The notes beneath the pieces were generated by a model. It saw only the letters and a list, made by a program, of their open reading frames with translations. It ran no database searches and had not been told where the DNA came from. 11,551 nucleotides of DNA from assembly GCA_946480245.1 (NCBI GenBank), contig CAMLIZ010000144.1, positions 1 through 11,551 on the forward strand. The letters are read 5' to 3'. This DNA is from an uncultured Pseudomonadota bacterium. GTDB taxonomy: Bacteria > Pseudomonadota > Gammaproteobacteria > Burkholderiales > Burkholderiaceae. The translations under genes and the position numbers were made by a program. Shown here in pieces: positions 1-7,422 of this stretch; positions within the stretch are counted from its first letter, which is position 1, and each line of letters opens with the position of its first letter.

Positions 1-1022
1 TCGCGCAGCAGCACCAGCACCGCCAGCGGCCGCGCCAGCAGCAGCACCGCTCCGGCAAAGGCGAACATCGTCCAGTCCCAGCGCGCCCAGGTCAGCGCTG
101 CGCCGATCACCAGCACGATGGCCACTTCGGCCAGGCGCTCGCACTGCGCCGCAAAGCGCGACAGGCGCGACGGATGCGCTGCATCGTCGCGCGGGTCGGC
201 GCGGTCGCCGAGCCCATGCTCCACATGCTGCAGCCCCAGCCCCGCCGCGAACACGGCGAGGAACCCGTAAGCGTGGATCAGCAGCGCCACGCCGTACACC
301 AGCGCGATCAGGCCGAACACCAGGAACTCCTCCGACGCCAGCGCATGCCCGCTGCGTCGCAGCCGCGTCACCGCGTGCCCGGCGGCCATGCCGCACAGCC
401 AGCCCAGTGCCGCGCCGGCGGCCGTGGCCCACAACAGGTCCAGCGTGAACCAGCGCCAGAGCCAATGCGCCGGAGCGTCGCCGCGCTGGGCCGCCAGCAG
501 GCCGAGCGCCAACATGACAGCGGGAAACGCAGTGCCGTCGTTCATGCCGCCTTCGGCCGTGAGCGACAGCCGCACCGCGTCGCGATCGCCCGGCTCGTGG
601 ATCTGCACATCGGAGGCCAGCACCGGGTCGGTGGGCGCCAGCACCGCACCGAGCAGCAGCGCCGCTGCCGGCGGCAGGCCGAGCAGCCCCCAGCCGGCCC
701 AGGCGATCAGCACGGTGGTGAGCACCACGCCCACGCTGGCCAGCCGCACCGCACCAGCCCAGGCCCGCCAGCGCATCGGAATGCGCAGGCGCAGGCCGAC
801 CGCGAACAGCGTGATGAGCACCGCGATCTCGGTCAGGCGCTCGAGCAGGCCGCCGTGGTAGATGGGGTCGATGGCCAGCAGGTCGAAGCCGGCCGGCCCC
901 ACCGCAGCACCCACGCACAGGTACACGATGGCCGGCGACAGCGGCAGCCGCGCCAGCAGGTGGCCCGACAGCGCCATCACGATCAGCACGGCGCCGACGA
1001 GCACGAACCAGGCGATCAGCAT
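1..1022 (-). CDS. CPA1-type cation:proton antiporter, C-terminus beyond window
   Basis: Inner-membrane Na+(K+)/H+ exchanger of the CPA1 (NhaP/NHE-like) family, seen as 340 codons without a stop before the left edge. The protein is mostly hydrophobic helices. A TDP motif lies at about residues 131-133 (context APTDPV) and an E-G-G-M-N-D-G motif at about residues 158-164; these match the conserved half-helix and NDG signatures of CPA1 exchangers and include the ion-binding aspartates. The ATG at 1022 is the first in-frame start; codons just upstream contain none, and no clear Shine-Dalgarno is visible. It follows puuD on the same strand after 73 bp, so co-transcription is possible but less certain than between the tighter genes. 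The link to urate metabolism, for example pH or ion balance, is inference only. The ion specificity and C-terminal domain cannot be judged from this fragment. Confidence 0.85.
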   Translation of the reverse strand, partial: MLIAWFVLVGAVLIVMALSGHLLARLPLSPAIVYLCVGAAVGPAGFDLLAIDPIYHGGLLERLTEIAVLITLFAVGLRLRIPMRWRAWAGAVRLASVGVVLTTVLIAWAGWGLLGLPPAAALLLGAVLAPTDPVLASDVQIHEPGDRDAVRLSLTAEGGMNDGTAFPAVMLALGLLAAQRGDAPAHWLWRWFTLDLLWATAAGAALGWLCGMAAGHAVTRLRRSGHALASEEFLVFGLIALVYGVALLIHAYGFLAVFAAGLGLQHVEHGLGDRADPRDDAAHPSRLSRFAAQCERLAEVAIVLVIGAALTWARWDWTMFAFAGAVLLLARPLAVLVLLR

Positions 1023-1095
1023 GGCGATGCGCGGCGCAGCTTCATGCGCCGTGCTTGGCAAGCGCGGTGCCACCGTGCGGCAGCGGCGCCGGGCG

Positions 1096-2289
1096 TCAGG
1101 GCGCGCCGGCCTCCACCCAGCGCCCGAGCAAGGCGCGCTCGTCGTCGGTGATGGCGGTGGCGTTGTTCAGCGGCATCGTGCGCGCGATCACCGCCTGCTG
1201 GTAGATCTGCTGCGCGTGCTGGCGGATCAGCGCCGCGCTGTCGAGGCGCACGTTCTTGTTGGCCAGCTGCGCGTTGTGGCACATCACGCAGCGCTGCTGC
1301 ACGACCGCCTGCACCTGGGCGAAAGCGGGCGGCGCGGTGGCAGCTGCGGTGTCGTCCTTCAGCGGCGGCGCGACGAACACGATCAAGGCCGCGAGCAGCG
1401 CGGCGCACAGCGCCACCGCACCCCAGGGCGTGGCGTGGCGATGGCGCTGCACGAACACCCAGCGCACCAGCGCGCCCAGCAGCATCAGGCCGACCAGCAC
1501 CAGCCAGTTCCACGCATGCGCGTACAGCAGGCTGTAGTGGTTGGAGAGCATGGCCACCAGCACCGGCAGGGTGAAGTAGGTGTTGTGCACGCTGCGCTGC
1601 TTGCCGCGTTGGCCGTGGATCGGCTGCGGCGCGTCGCCGCGCGCCAGCGCGGCCACCACTTTGCGCTGGCCAGGGATGATGACCATCAGCACGTTGGCGC
1701 TCATGATCGTGGCCAGCATGGCGCCCACGATCAGGAAGGCCGCGCGGCCCGCGAACAGATGGCAGGCCAGCCAGGAAGCGGCGACCACGAGCATGAGGAT
1801 CAGCACGCCGACCCGCGCGTCGCCGCCGATCGATCCATCGGGCTTGCGGCCGGCCATGCGGCACACCAGGTCATACACCACCCAGCCGGCGACGAGGAAC
1901 GCCAATGCCGCAGCCACCGCGGCACCCGAGGACCAAGCGTGCACGCGCGGATCCACCAGGAAGGCTTGCGCGTTCCAGAGGTACAGAACGGAGAACAGGG
2001 CGAAGCCCGAGAGCCAGGTGGAATAGCTTTCCCAGTAGAACCAATGCAAGGTGCCGCCGGGCATGCGCCTGGGCCCGACGAAGTACTTCTGCGGGTTGTA
2101 GAAGCCGCCGCCGTGCACCGCCCACAACTCGCCGTTCACGCCCTTGGCCTTCAAGTCGTCGTCGGTCGGCGGGGTGAGGTGGTTGTCGAGCCAGACGAAG
2201 TAGAACGAGGAGCCGATCCACGCGATCGCGAAGACCACATGCGCCCAGCGCAGCAGCAGGTTGGCCCAGTCGAGGAGGTAGTGCTGCAT
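1096..2289 (-). CDS. puuD: PuuD-type urate hydroxylase (membrane urate oxidase with cytochrome c domain)
   Basis: Oxidises urate to 5-hydroxyisourate at the inner membrane, passing electrons to a fused c-type cytochrome rather than to O2 as soluble uricase does. The 397-residue protein has an N-terminal multi-helix membrane region (first helix about 8-32, several more to about residue 310) resembling the urate oxidase N-terminal domain (DUF989). A C-terminal cytochrome c domain carries CVMCH (C334, C337, H338), with M372 in a T-M-P-L context as the likely sixth haem ligand. Length and layout match described PuuD proteins. The C-terminal domain should face the periplasm and need the cytochrome c maturation system. 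It sits 19 bp downstream of uraH on the same strand and is almost certainly in its operon, so the first two steps of urate breakdown are made together. The ATG gives the expected N-terminus ahead of the first helix. Confidence 0.93.
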   Translation of the reverse strand: MQHYLLDWANLLLRWAHVVFAIAWIGSSFYFVWLDNHLTPPTDDDLKAKGVNGELWAVHGGGFYNPQKYFVGPRRMPGGTLHWFYWESYSTWLSGFALFSVLYLWNAQAFLVDPRVHAWSSGAAVAAALAFLVAGWVVYDLVCRMAGRKPDGSIGGDARVGVLILMLVVAASWLACHLFAGRAAFLIVGAMLATIMSANVLMVIIPGQRKVVAALARGDAPQPIHGQRGKQRSVHNTYFTLPVLVAMLSNHYSLLYAHAWNWLVLVGLMLLGALVRWVFVQRHRHATPWGAVALCAALLAALIVFVAPPLKDDTAAATAPPAFAQVQAVVQQRCVMCHNAQLANKNVRLDSAALIRQHAQQIYQQAVIARTMPLNNATAITDDERALLGRWVEAGAP

Positions 2290-2308
2290 GGGCTATTCGC
2301 TGCGAGGA

Positions 2309-2662
2309 TCAGCTACCACGATAAGTCGAGTAACTCCAAGGCGAGCACAGCAACGGCACGTGGTAATGAGCACCCGCATCTGCCACGCCAAACTCCACCG
2401 GCACGTCGCCGAGAAAGGCCGGATCCGGCAACACCGCGTCGCGCGCATCGAAATACCCACCCACGCCGAACACCAGCCGGTAGCGCCCCGCATGAAGGTC
2501 GGCGCCTTCGAGCAGCGGCCCTTCGGCTCGCCCATCCGCGTTGAGGTGCAGCGACTTCAAGCGCACGGCCGACTCGCCCTCGATCCGGTACAGCGTCACC
2601 GCCATGCCGGCGGCCGGGCAGCCGTTCATCGTGTCCAGCACATGCGTGGTGAGTCGTCCCAT
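2309..2662 (-). CDS. uraH: 5-hydroxyisourate hydrolase (transthyretin-related protein)
   Basis: Hydrolyses 5-hydroxyisourate, the product of PuuD, to OHCU (2-oxo-4-hydroxy-4-carboxy-5-ureidoimidazoline). The 117-residue protein has the family hallmarks: T-H-V-L-D-T near the N-terminus (H7), an arginine at about R45, H-Y-H-V-P-L-L (H101), and the C-terminal tetrapeptide YRGS that separates hydrolases from transthyretin. There is no signal peptide, so it acts in the cytoplasm. The reading frame stays open far upstream, but the ATG at 2662 gives the normal family N-terminus (MGRLTTHVLD), and anything longer would run through the divergent promoter and gntR. It is the first gene of the minus-strand unit, 79 bp from the oppositely oriented GntR regulator. 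The candidate promoter and palindrome at 2704-2719 lie just upstream. Confidence 0.95.
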   Translation of the reverse strand: MGRLTTHVLDTMNGCPAAGMAVTLYRIEGESAVRLKSLHLNADGRAEGPLLEGADLHAGRYRLVFGVGGYFDARDAVLPDPAFLGDVPVEFGVADAGAHYHVPLLCSPWSYSTYRGS

Positions 2663-2689
2663 GGCGTCGTGTTCCCGTTGGCGAAGCCC

Positions 2690-2717
2690 TTGCCGGGCGC
2701 CGCAAAGTGTATACACT
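2690..2717 (+). promoter_or_regulatory. candidate sigma70 promoter for gntR-puuE unit
   Basis: TTGCCG (2690-2695) is followed after 16 bp by TACACT (2712-2717). Each hexamer matches the consensus at four positions. This mirrors the minus-strand promoter around the same palindrome. The leader to the gntR ATG at 2742 would be under 20 nt. A CATACT at 2722-2727 is an alternative -10. Weak evidence without transcript mapping. Confidence 0.35.
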
Positions 2718-2719
2718 TT
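2704..2719. promoter_or_regulatory. perfect 16-bp palindrome, probable GntR operator
   Basis: AAAGTGTATACACTTT equals its own reverse complement. With flanking bases it extends to a near-palindrome GCAAA...TTTTGC (2702-2722) with one extra T. It is the only AT-rich island in the 79-bp divergent region between uraH and gntR. GntR-family regulators with FCD domains commonly bind short palindromes centred on a GTATAC-like core next to their own gene, so autoregulation plus control of uraH-puuD is the natural inference. Binding and effector are not shown by sequence alone. Confidence 0.7.
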
Positions 2720-2733
2720 TGCATACTCATCAA
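2706..2733 (-). promoter_or_regulatory. candidate sigma70 promoter for uraH-puuD
   Basis: Read on the minus strand, TTGATG (2733-2728) is followed after 16 bp by TACACT (2711-2706). Each hexamer matches the consensus at four positions. The -10 lies inside the palindrome, so a repressor bound there would block RNA polymerase. The predicted transcript would have a leader of roughly 35-40 nt before the uraH ATG. This is prediction from hexamers alone. Confidence 0.4.
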
Positions 2734-2741
2734 GCACCCCG

Positions 2742-3452
2742 ATGGCCCGCACGCCCGCCCTGCACCCCCCGCCCGACGACAACGCCGGCAGCAGCACGCA
2801 GCGCATCGTCGACGCGGTGACGCTGGCCATCGTGGAGCGGCGGTTGATGCCGGGCACCAAGCTCGCGGAGCAGCAGATCGCCGACATCTTCAAGGTGTCG
2901 CGCACCATCGTGCGCCAGGCGCTCAACCAGCTCAGCCGCGACCGGCTGGTCACGCTGCAGCCGGCGCGCGGGGCCTTCGTGGCGCAGCCCAGCGTCGACG
3001 AGGCGCGCCAGGTGTTCGAGGTGCGCATGCTGCTGGAAGGCGCGATGGTGCGCCAGCTCACCGGCCGCATCACCGCGCGCCAGGTGGCGGAGCTGCGACG
3101 CCACCTCAAGGCCGAACGCGACGCGGTGGCGCGCACCGACGTACCGGGCCGCACGCGCCTGCTGGCGGACTTTCACGTGGTGCTGGCGCGCATGCTCGGC
3201 AACGAGGTGCTGGCGCAACTGCTGGCCGACCTGCTGCGACGCAGTTCGCTGATCTCGCTGATGTACCAGTCTTCGCATTCGGCCGAGGCTTCGCAGGCGG
3301 AGCACGTGGCCATCGTCGACGCGCTGGAGCGCGGGGACACGCGCGCGGCCGTGCGGTTGATGGAGGGGCACCTCGGCAACGTGGAGCTCAACCTGCGCCT
3401 GAACCCGCGTGTACGCGACCTGGCGTCGGCACTCGCGGTGGAGACCCCCTGA
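2742..3452 (+). CDS. GntR-family (FCD-domain) transcriptional regulator of the urate cluster
   Basis: A 236-residue regulator with an N-terminal winged helix-turn-helix (about residues 20-82; helix-turn-helix about 41-66, with S-R-T-I-V-R-Q-A-L and wing R-G-A-F-V). The C-terminal helical FCD effector domain covers about 88-215. The FCD metal/ligand residues are visible: D143 and H145 in A-D-F-H, H188 in A-E-H, and H210 in E-G-H-L. The open frame extends further upstream to 2541, but the ATG at 2742 fits the family start and lies just after the divergent promoter; the longer form would overlap uraH antisense. Its stop overlaps the puuE start by one base, so it is co-transcribed with the pathway it probably controls. 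A purine-pathway metabolite is a reasonable guess as effector, but nothing in the sequence identifies it. Family assignment is firm, target assignment is inference. Confidence 0.9.
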   Translation: MARTPALHPPPDDNAGSSTQRIVDAVTLAIVERRLMPGTKLAEQQIADIFKVSRTIVRQALNQLSRDRLVTLQPARGAFVAQPSVDEARQVFEVRMLLEGAMVRQLTGRITARQVAELRRHLKAERDAVARTDVPGRTRLLADFHVVLARMLGNEVLAQLLADLLRRSSLISLMYQSSHSAEASQAEHVAIVDALERGDTRAAVRLMEGHLGNVELNLRLNPRVRDLASALAVETP

Positions 3453-4396
3453 TGCCCTCACGCTATCCGCGCGACCTGGCCGGCCACGGCCGCAACCCGC
3501 CGCATCCGCACTGGCCCGGCGAAGCCCGCGTGGCGCTGCAGTTCGTGCTGAACTACGAGGAAGGCGGCGAGAACTCGGTGCTGCATGGCGATGCCGGCAG
3601 CGAGCAGTTCCTCTCCGAGATGTTCAACCCGGCCGCGTACCCGGCGCGCCACCTGAGCATGGAGTCGATCTACGAATACGGCTCGCGCGCCGGGGTGTGG
3701 CGCATCCTGCGCGAGTTCGAGCGGCGCGGCCTGCCGCTCACGGTGTTCGGCGTGGGCATGGCCTTGCAGCGCCACCCCGAGGTGGCCGCCGCGTTCACCG
3801 AGCACGGCCACGAGATCGCCGCGCACGGCTGGCGCTGGATCCACTACCAGACCGTCGACGAGGCGACCGAGCGCGAGCACCTGCGCCTGTGCGTCGAGGC
3901 CATCGAGCGCCTCACCGGCGCGCGCCCGCTCGGCTGGTACACCGGCCGTGACAGCCCCAACACGCGGCGCCTCGTGGCCGACTTCGGCGGCTTCGAGTAC
4001 GACAGCGACTCCTATGCCGACGACCTGCCCTACTGGCTGCAGGTGCGCAAGAGCGACGGCACGCTGGCGCCGCACCTGGTGCTGCCCTACACGCTGGACG
4101 CCAACGACATGCGCTTTGCCAGCGCGCAGGGCTTTGCCACCGGCGGCGACTTCTTCCACTACCTGCGCGACAGCTTCGACCTGCTCTACGCCGAAGGCGA
4201 GCAGGCGCCGAAGATGATGAGCGTGGGCATGCACTGCCGGCTGCTCGGGCGGCCGGGGCGCATGCGCGCGCTGCAGCGCTTTCTCGACCACGTGCAGGCG
4301 CACGAGCGCGTGTGGGTGTGCCGGCGCGTCGACATCGCGCGCCACTGGCGGCAGGTGCATCCGTTCGATGCGGCCACCGCCTTCGTCTGGGAGTGA
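3452..4396 (+). CDS. puuE: PuuE allantoinase (polysaccharide-deacetylase fold)
   Basis: Opens the allantoin ring to give allantoate in the cytoplasm. The 314-residue protein has the polysaccharide-deacetylase-like (NodB) barrel of PuuE allantoinases rather than the amidohydrolase fold of AllB. Typical segments are L-N-Y-E-E-G-G-E-N-S near residue 30, S-M-E-S-I-Y-E-Y-G-S-R-A-G-V-W-R near 70, H-G-H-E-I-A-A-H-G-W (H118, H120, H125), and G-W-Y-T-G-R-D-S-P-N-T. Length fits the family. The ATG overlaps the gntR stop by one base (TGATG), with GGAG at 3440-3443 eight bases ahead. The next gene starts only 5 bp after the stop. Context (PuuD, UraH, UraD, AllC around it) supports allantoinase over a sugar deacetylase. 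Confidence 0.93.
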   Translation: MPSRYPRDLAGHGRNPPHPHWPGEARVALQFVLNYEEGGENSVLHGDAGSEQFLSEMFNPAAYPARHLSMESIYEYGSRAGVWRILREFERRGLPLTVFGVGMALQRHPEVAAAFTEHGHEIAAHGWRWIHYQTVDEATEREHLRLCVEAIERLTGARPLGWYTGRDSPNTRRLVADFGGFEYDSDSYADDLPYWLQVRKSDGTLAPHLVLPYTLDANDMRFASAQGFATGGDFFHYLRDSFDLLYAEGEQAPKMMSVGMHCRLLGRPGRMRALQRFLDHVQAHERVWVCRRVDIARHWRQVHPFDAATAFVWE

Positions 4397-4401
4397 CTCA
4401 C

Positions 4402-6168
4402 GTGCTGACCCTGGCCTCGCTCAACGCGGCCACGCCGCAGGCCTTCGGCGCGGCGCTGGCGGGCGTGTACGAGCACTCGCCGTGGATCGCCGAGCGCGCC
4501 GCGGCGCAGCGCCCGTTTCGCACCCTCGCGCAGCTGAAGCTCGCGCTCGTGCAGGCGGTGCGCGAGGCCACGCACGACGAGCAGCTCGCGCTGGTGCGCG
4601 CCCACCCCGAGCTGGCCGGCAAGGCGATGGTGGCGCAGGCACTCACGGCCGAATCCACCGATGAGCAGGCGCGCGCCGGCCTGACGCACTGCGCGCCGGA
4701 GGAGTTCGCGCAGCTGCAGCGCTTGAACGCCGCCTACAACGAGCGCTTCGGCTGGCCCTTCATCCTGGCCGTGCGCGGGCCACGCGGCACCGGCCTGACG
4801 CGCCGGCAGATCATCAGCACCTTCGAGCGCCGCCTCGAGCAACCGGCCGAGCTGGAGCTGGCCGAATGCCTGCGCCAGATCCACCGCATCGCCGAGCTGC
4901 GCCTGGACGACAAGTTCGGCAGCGCGCCCATGCTCGGCGAACAGGTGTGGGACTGGGCCGAGGCGCTGGCGGTGCACAGCGACCCCGGCTATGCCGAGCA
5001 GGGCCAGCTGACGGTCACCTACCTCACCGAGGCGCATCGCGCCTGTGCCGCGCAGCTGCTGCAGTGGATGCGCGAAGCCGGCTTCGACGACGTGCGCATC
5101 GACGCGGTGGGCAACGTGGTGGGCACTTACCAAGGCCAGCAGCCGCAGGCGCGGCGCCTGCTCACCGGCTCGCACTACGACACCGTGCGCAATGCCGGCA
5201 AGTACGACGGGCGCCTCGGCATCTTCGTGCCGATGGCCGCCGTACAGGCCTTGCACCGCGCGGGCCGGCGCCTGCCCTTCGGCATCGAGCTGGTCGCCTT
5301 TGCCGAAGAAGAGGGTCAGCGCTATCCGGCCACGTTCCTCGGCTCGGGCGCGCTCACCGGCAGCTTCGACCCCGCCTGGCTCGACCAGGCCGACGCCAGC
5401 GGCGTGACGATGCGCCAGGCGATGCAGCAGGCCGGCCTGCCCGTCGAGCAGATCCGTGCGCTGCGGCGTGATCCGGCGCGCTACCTCGGCTTCGTGGAAG
5501 TGCACATCGAGCAGGGCCCGGTCCTGGACGCGCTGGACCTGCCGCTGGGCATCGTCACCTCGATCAACGGCAGCCTGCGCTACCTGGGCGAGGTGACCGG
5601 CCTGGCCAGCCATGCCGGCACCACGCCGATGGGCCGGCGCCACGATGCCGCGACCGCAGTGGCTGAACTGGTGCTGTATGTCGAGCGGCGCGCCGCGCAG
5701 GTGCCGCAGGTGGTGGGTACCGTGGGCCAGCTGCAGGTACCCGACGGCTCGATCAACGTGGTGCCCGGCCGCTGCCGCTTCAGCCTCGACCTGCGTGCCA
5801 CCACCGACGCCGCGCGCGACGCGCTCGCCGAAGACGTGCGCATTGAGCTGCAGCGCATCTGCGAGCGCCGCGGCCTGCGCTTCACCTTGCAGGAGACGAT
5901 GCGTGCCGCCGCCGCGCCCAGCGCCCCGGCCTGGCAGCAACGCTGGGAGCGCGCGGTGCAGGCGCTGGGCCTGCCGCTGCACCGCATGCCCAGCGGCGCC
6001 GGCCACGACGCGATGAAGCTGCACGAGCTGATGCCGCAGGCCATGCTGTTCGTGCGCGGTGGCAACGCCGGCATCAGCCACAACCCGCTCGAAACCATCA
6101 CCACCCACGACGCGCAGCTGGCGGTGCAGGCCTTCCAGCAACTGCTCGAACAACTCGCCGCCGAATGA
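4402..6168 (+). CDS. uraD-allC: fusion: OHCU decarboxylase (UraD) - allantoate amidohydrolase (AllC)
   Basis: One 588-residue frame encodes two enzymes. Residues 1 to about 172 are OHCU decarboxylase, which makes S-allantoin: E-H-S-P-W (24-28), H-P-E-L-A-G with catalytic H68, S-T-D-E-Q with E88, and N-A-A-Y-N-E-R-F-G-W-P-F near 109-120. From about 175 to the end it is an M20 allantoate amidohydrolase, forming ureidoglycine, CO2 and ammonia. All metal-site motifs are present: G-S-H-Y-D-T-V (H258), K-Y-D-G-R (D269), A-E-E-E-G-Q-R-Y (303-304), V-E-V-H-I-E-Q-G (H368) and I-S-H-N-P-L-E (H560). No stop or frameshift separates the halves. The start is GTG at 4402, with GGGAG at 4389-4393 eight bases ahead; GTG at 4393 is an alternative. 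An upstream in-frame ATG at 4312 would overlap puuE by 85 bases and adds no family sequence. The substrate of the second half could be another N-carbamoyl compound, but the context favours allantoate. Confidence 0.93.
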   Translation: MLTLASLNAATPQAFGAALAGVYEHSPWIAERAAAQRPFRTLAQLKLALVQAVREATHDEQLALVRAHPELAGKAMVAQALTAESTDEQARAGLTHCAPEEFAQLQRLNAAYNERFGWPFILAVRGPRGTGLTRRQIISTFERRLEQPAELELAECLRQIHRIAELRLDDKFGSAPMLGEQVWDWAEALAVHSDPGYAEQGQLTVTYLTEAHRACAAQLLQWMREAGFDDVRIDAVGNVVGTYQGQQPQARRLLTGSHYDTVRNAGKYDGRLGIFVPMAAVQALHRAGRRLPFGIELVAFAEEEGQRYPATFLGSGALTGSFDPAWLDQADASGVTMRQAMQQAGLPVEQIRALRRDPARYLGFVEVHIEQGPVLDALDLPLGIVTSINGSLRYLGEVTGLASHAGTTPMGRRHDAATAVAELVLYVERRAAQVPQVVGTVGQLQVPDGSINVVPGRCRFSLDLRATTDAARDALAEDVRIELQRICERRGLRFTLQETMRAAAAPSAPAWQQRWERAVQALGLPLHRMPSGAGHDAMKLHELMPQAMLFVRGGNAGISHNPLETITTHDAQLAVQAFQQLLEQLAAE

Positions 6169-7412
6169 ACGCCGCACACGCACGCCTGGACGCCTGGATC
6201 GCCGCCCACTTCGACGAGGAGGTGCGCTTCCTGCAGGCGCTGGTGCGCGTGCCCACCGACACGCCGCCGGGCGACAACGCGCCGCATGCCGAGCGCACCG
6301 CCGAGCTGCTGGCCGGCTTCGGGCTGCAGGCCGAGCGCCACCCGGTGCCGGCCGAGCGCGTGCATGCCGCCGGCATGGCGTCGATCACCAACCTGATCGT
6401 GCGTCGCCGCTTCGGCGCCGGCGGCCCGGTGATCGCGCTCAATGCGCACGGCGACGTGGTGCCGCCCGGCGAAGGCTGGCAGCACGACCCCTACGGCGGC
6501 GAGATCGTCGACGGCCAGCTCTACGGCCGCGCGGCCGCCGTGAGCAAGAGCGACTTCGCCACCTACACCTTCGCGCTGCGCGCGCTCGTGGCGCTGGGCG
6601 CGCCGCTGACGGGCGGCGTGGAGCTGCACTTCACCTACGACGAGGAGTTCGGCGGCGAGCTGGGCCCCGGCTGGCTGCTTGAGCAGCGGCTCACGCACCC
6701 CGACCTGCTGATCGCCGCCGGCTTCAGCTACGAAGTGGTCACCGCACACAACGGCTGCCTGCAGATGGAGGTGACGGTGCACGGCCGCATGGCGCATGCC
6801 GCGATCCCGCACACCGGCGTGGACGCGCTGCAAGGCGCGTTGCGCATCCTCGAGGCGCTGTATGCGCGCAACGCGCACTACCGCAGCAGCATCCGCTCGC
6901 AGGTGCCGGGCATCACGCATCCGTACCTCAACGTGGGCCGCATCGAAGGCGGCACCAACACCAACGTCGTGCCCGGCACCGTGGTGTTCCGGCTCGATCG
7001 CCGCATGATCCCCGAGGAACAGGCCGCGCAGGTGGAGGCCGAGATCCGCGGCGTGATCGCGGAGGCGGCCGCCACCTACCCGGGCATCACGGTGGACATC
7101 CGGCGCCTGCTGCTGGCGCACGCGCTCACGCCGCTGCCCGGCAACGCGCCGCTGGTGCAGGCGCTGCAGCGCCATGCCGAGGCGGTGTTCGGCGAGCCGA
7201 TCCCGGTACGCGGCACGCCGCTGTACACCGACGTGCGCCTGTACTGCGCGCGCGGCATTCCCGCGGTGATCTATGGCGCCGGTCCGCGCACGGTGCTGGA
7301 GTCGAACGCCAAGCGCGCCGACGAGCACCTGTCGCTCGCGGATCTGCAAGGTGCCACGCGGGTGGTGGCGCGCGTGCTGTACGACCTGCTGGAGGGCAGC
7401 GGCAGCCATTAG
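6165..7412 (+). CDS. atypical M20 (ArgE/DapE-like) metallohydrolase, substrate unknown
   Basis: A 415-residue cytoplasmic hydrolase of the M20 ArgE/DapE/ACY1 group, unlike the AllC half before it. Clear signatures are N-A-H-G-D-V-V-P-P-G (H95, catalytic D97), T-Y-D-E-E-F-G-G-E (160-161, general base region), the dimerisation-domain segment H-G-R-M-A-H-A-A-I-P (207-215), and a Y-G-A-G-P glycine motif near 370-374. By eye, several canonical ligands are replaced. The usual aspartate of GRGxxDxKG falls on V126, with a D at 130; the G-E-P glutamate region reads A-G-F-S-Y-E (185-190); and the final A-H-x-x-D-E reads N-A-K-R-A-D-E (381-387). It overlaps the previous stop by four bases (ATGA), so it is translationally coupled to UraD-AllC. 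A role in late allantoate or ureidoglycolate breakdown, or on another N-acyl or carbamoyl amino acid, is inference only. Confidence 0.85.
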   Translation: MNAAHARLDAWIAAHFDEEVRFLQALVRVPTDTPPGDNAPHAERTAELLAGFGLQAERHPVPAERVHAAGMASITNLIVRRRFGAGGPVIALNAHGDVVPPGEGWQHDPYGGEIVDGQLYGRAAAVSKSDFATYTFALRALVALGAPLTGGVELHFTYDEEFGGELGPGWLLEQRLTHPDLLIAAGFSYEVVTAHNGCLQMEVTVHGRMAHAAIPHTGVDALQGALRILEALYARNAHYRSSIRSQVPGITHPYLNVGRIEGGTNTNVVPGTVVFRLDRRMIPEEQAAQVEAEIRGVIAEAAATYPGITVDIRRLLLAHALTPLPGNAPLVQALQRHAEAVFGEPIPVRGTPLYTDVRLYCARGIPAVIYGAGPRTVLESNAKRADEHLSLADLQGATRVVARVLYDLLEGSGSH

Positions 7413-7422
7413 CATCCCGGGC

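Noticed and set aside
862..2544. 560-codon plus-strand open frame over puuD and uraH
   Set aside because: It is the shadow of puuD and uraH; composition is biased and no domain is recognisable.
3458..4360. 300-codon minus-strand open frame opposite puuE
   Set aside because: Antisense shadow of a well-supported allantoinase; low-complexity His/Ala/Val-rich product.
4312..4402. Upstream in-frame ATG as start of uraD-allC
   Set aside because: It would overlap puuE by 85 bases and adds 30 residues without family similarity; GTG at 4402 has GGGAG eight bases ahead.
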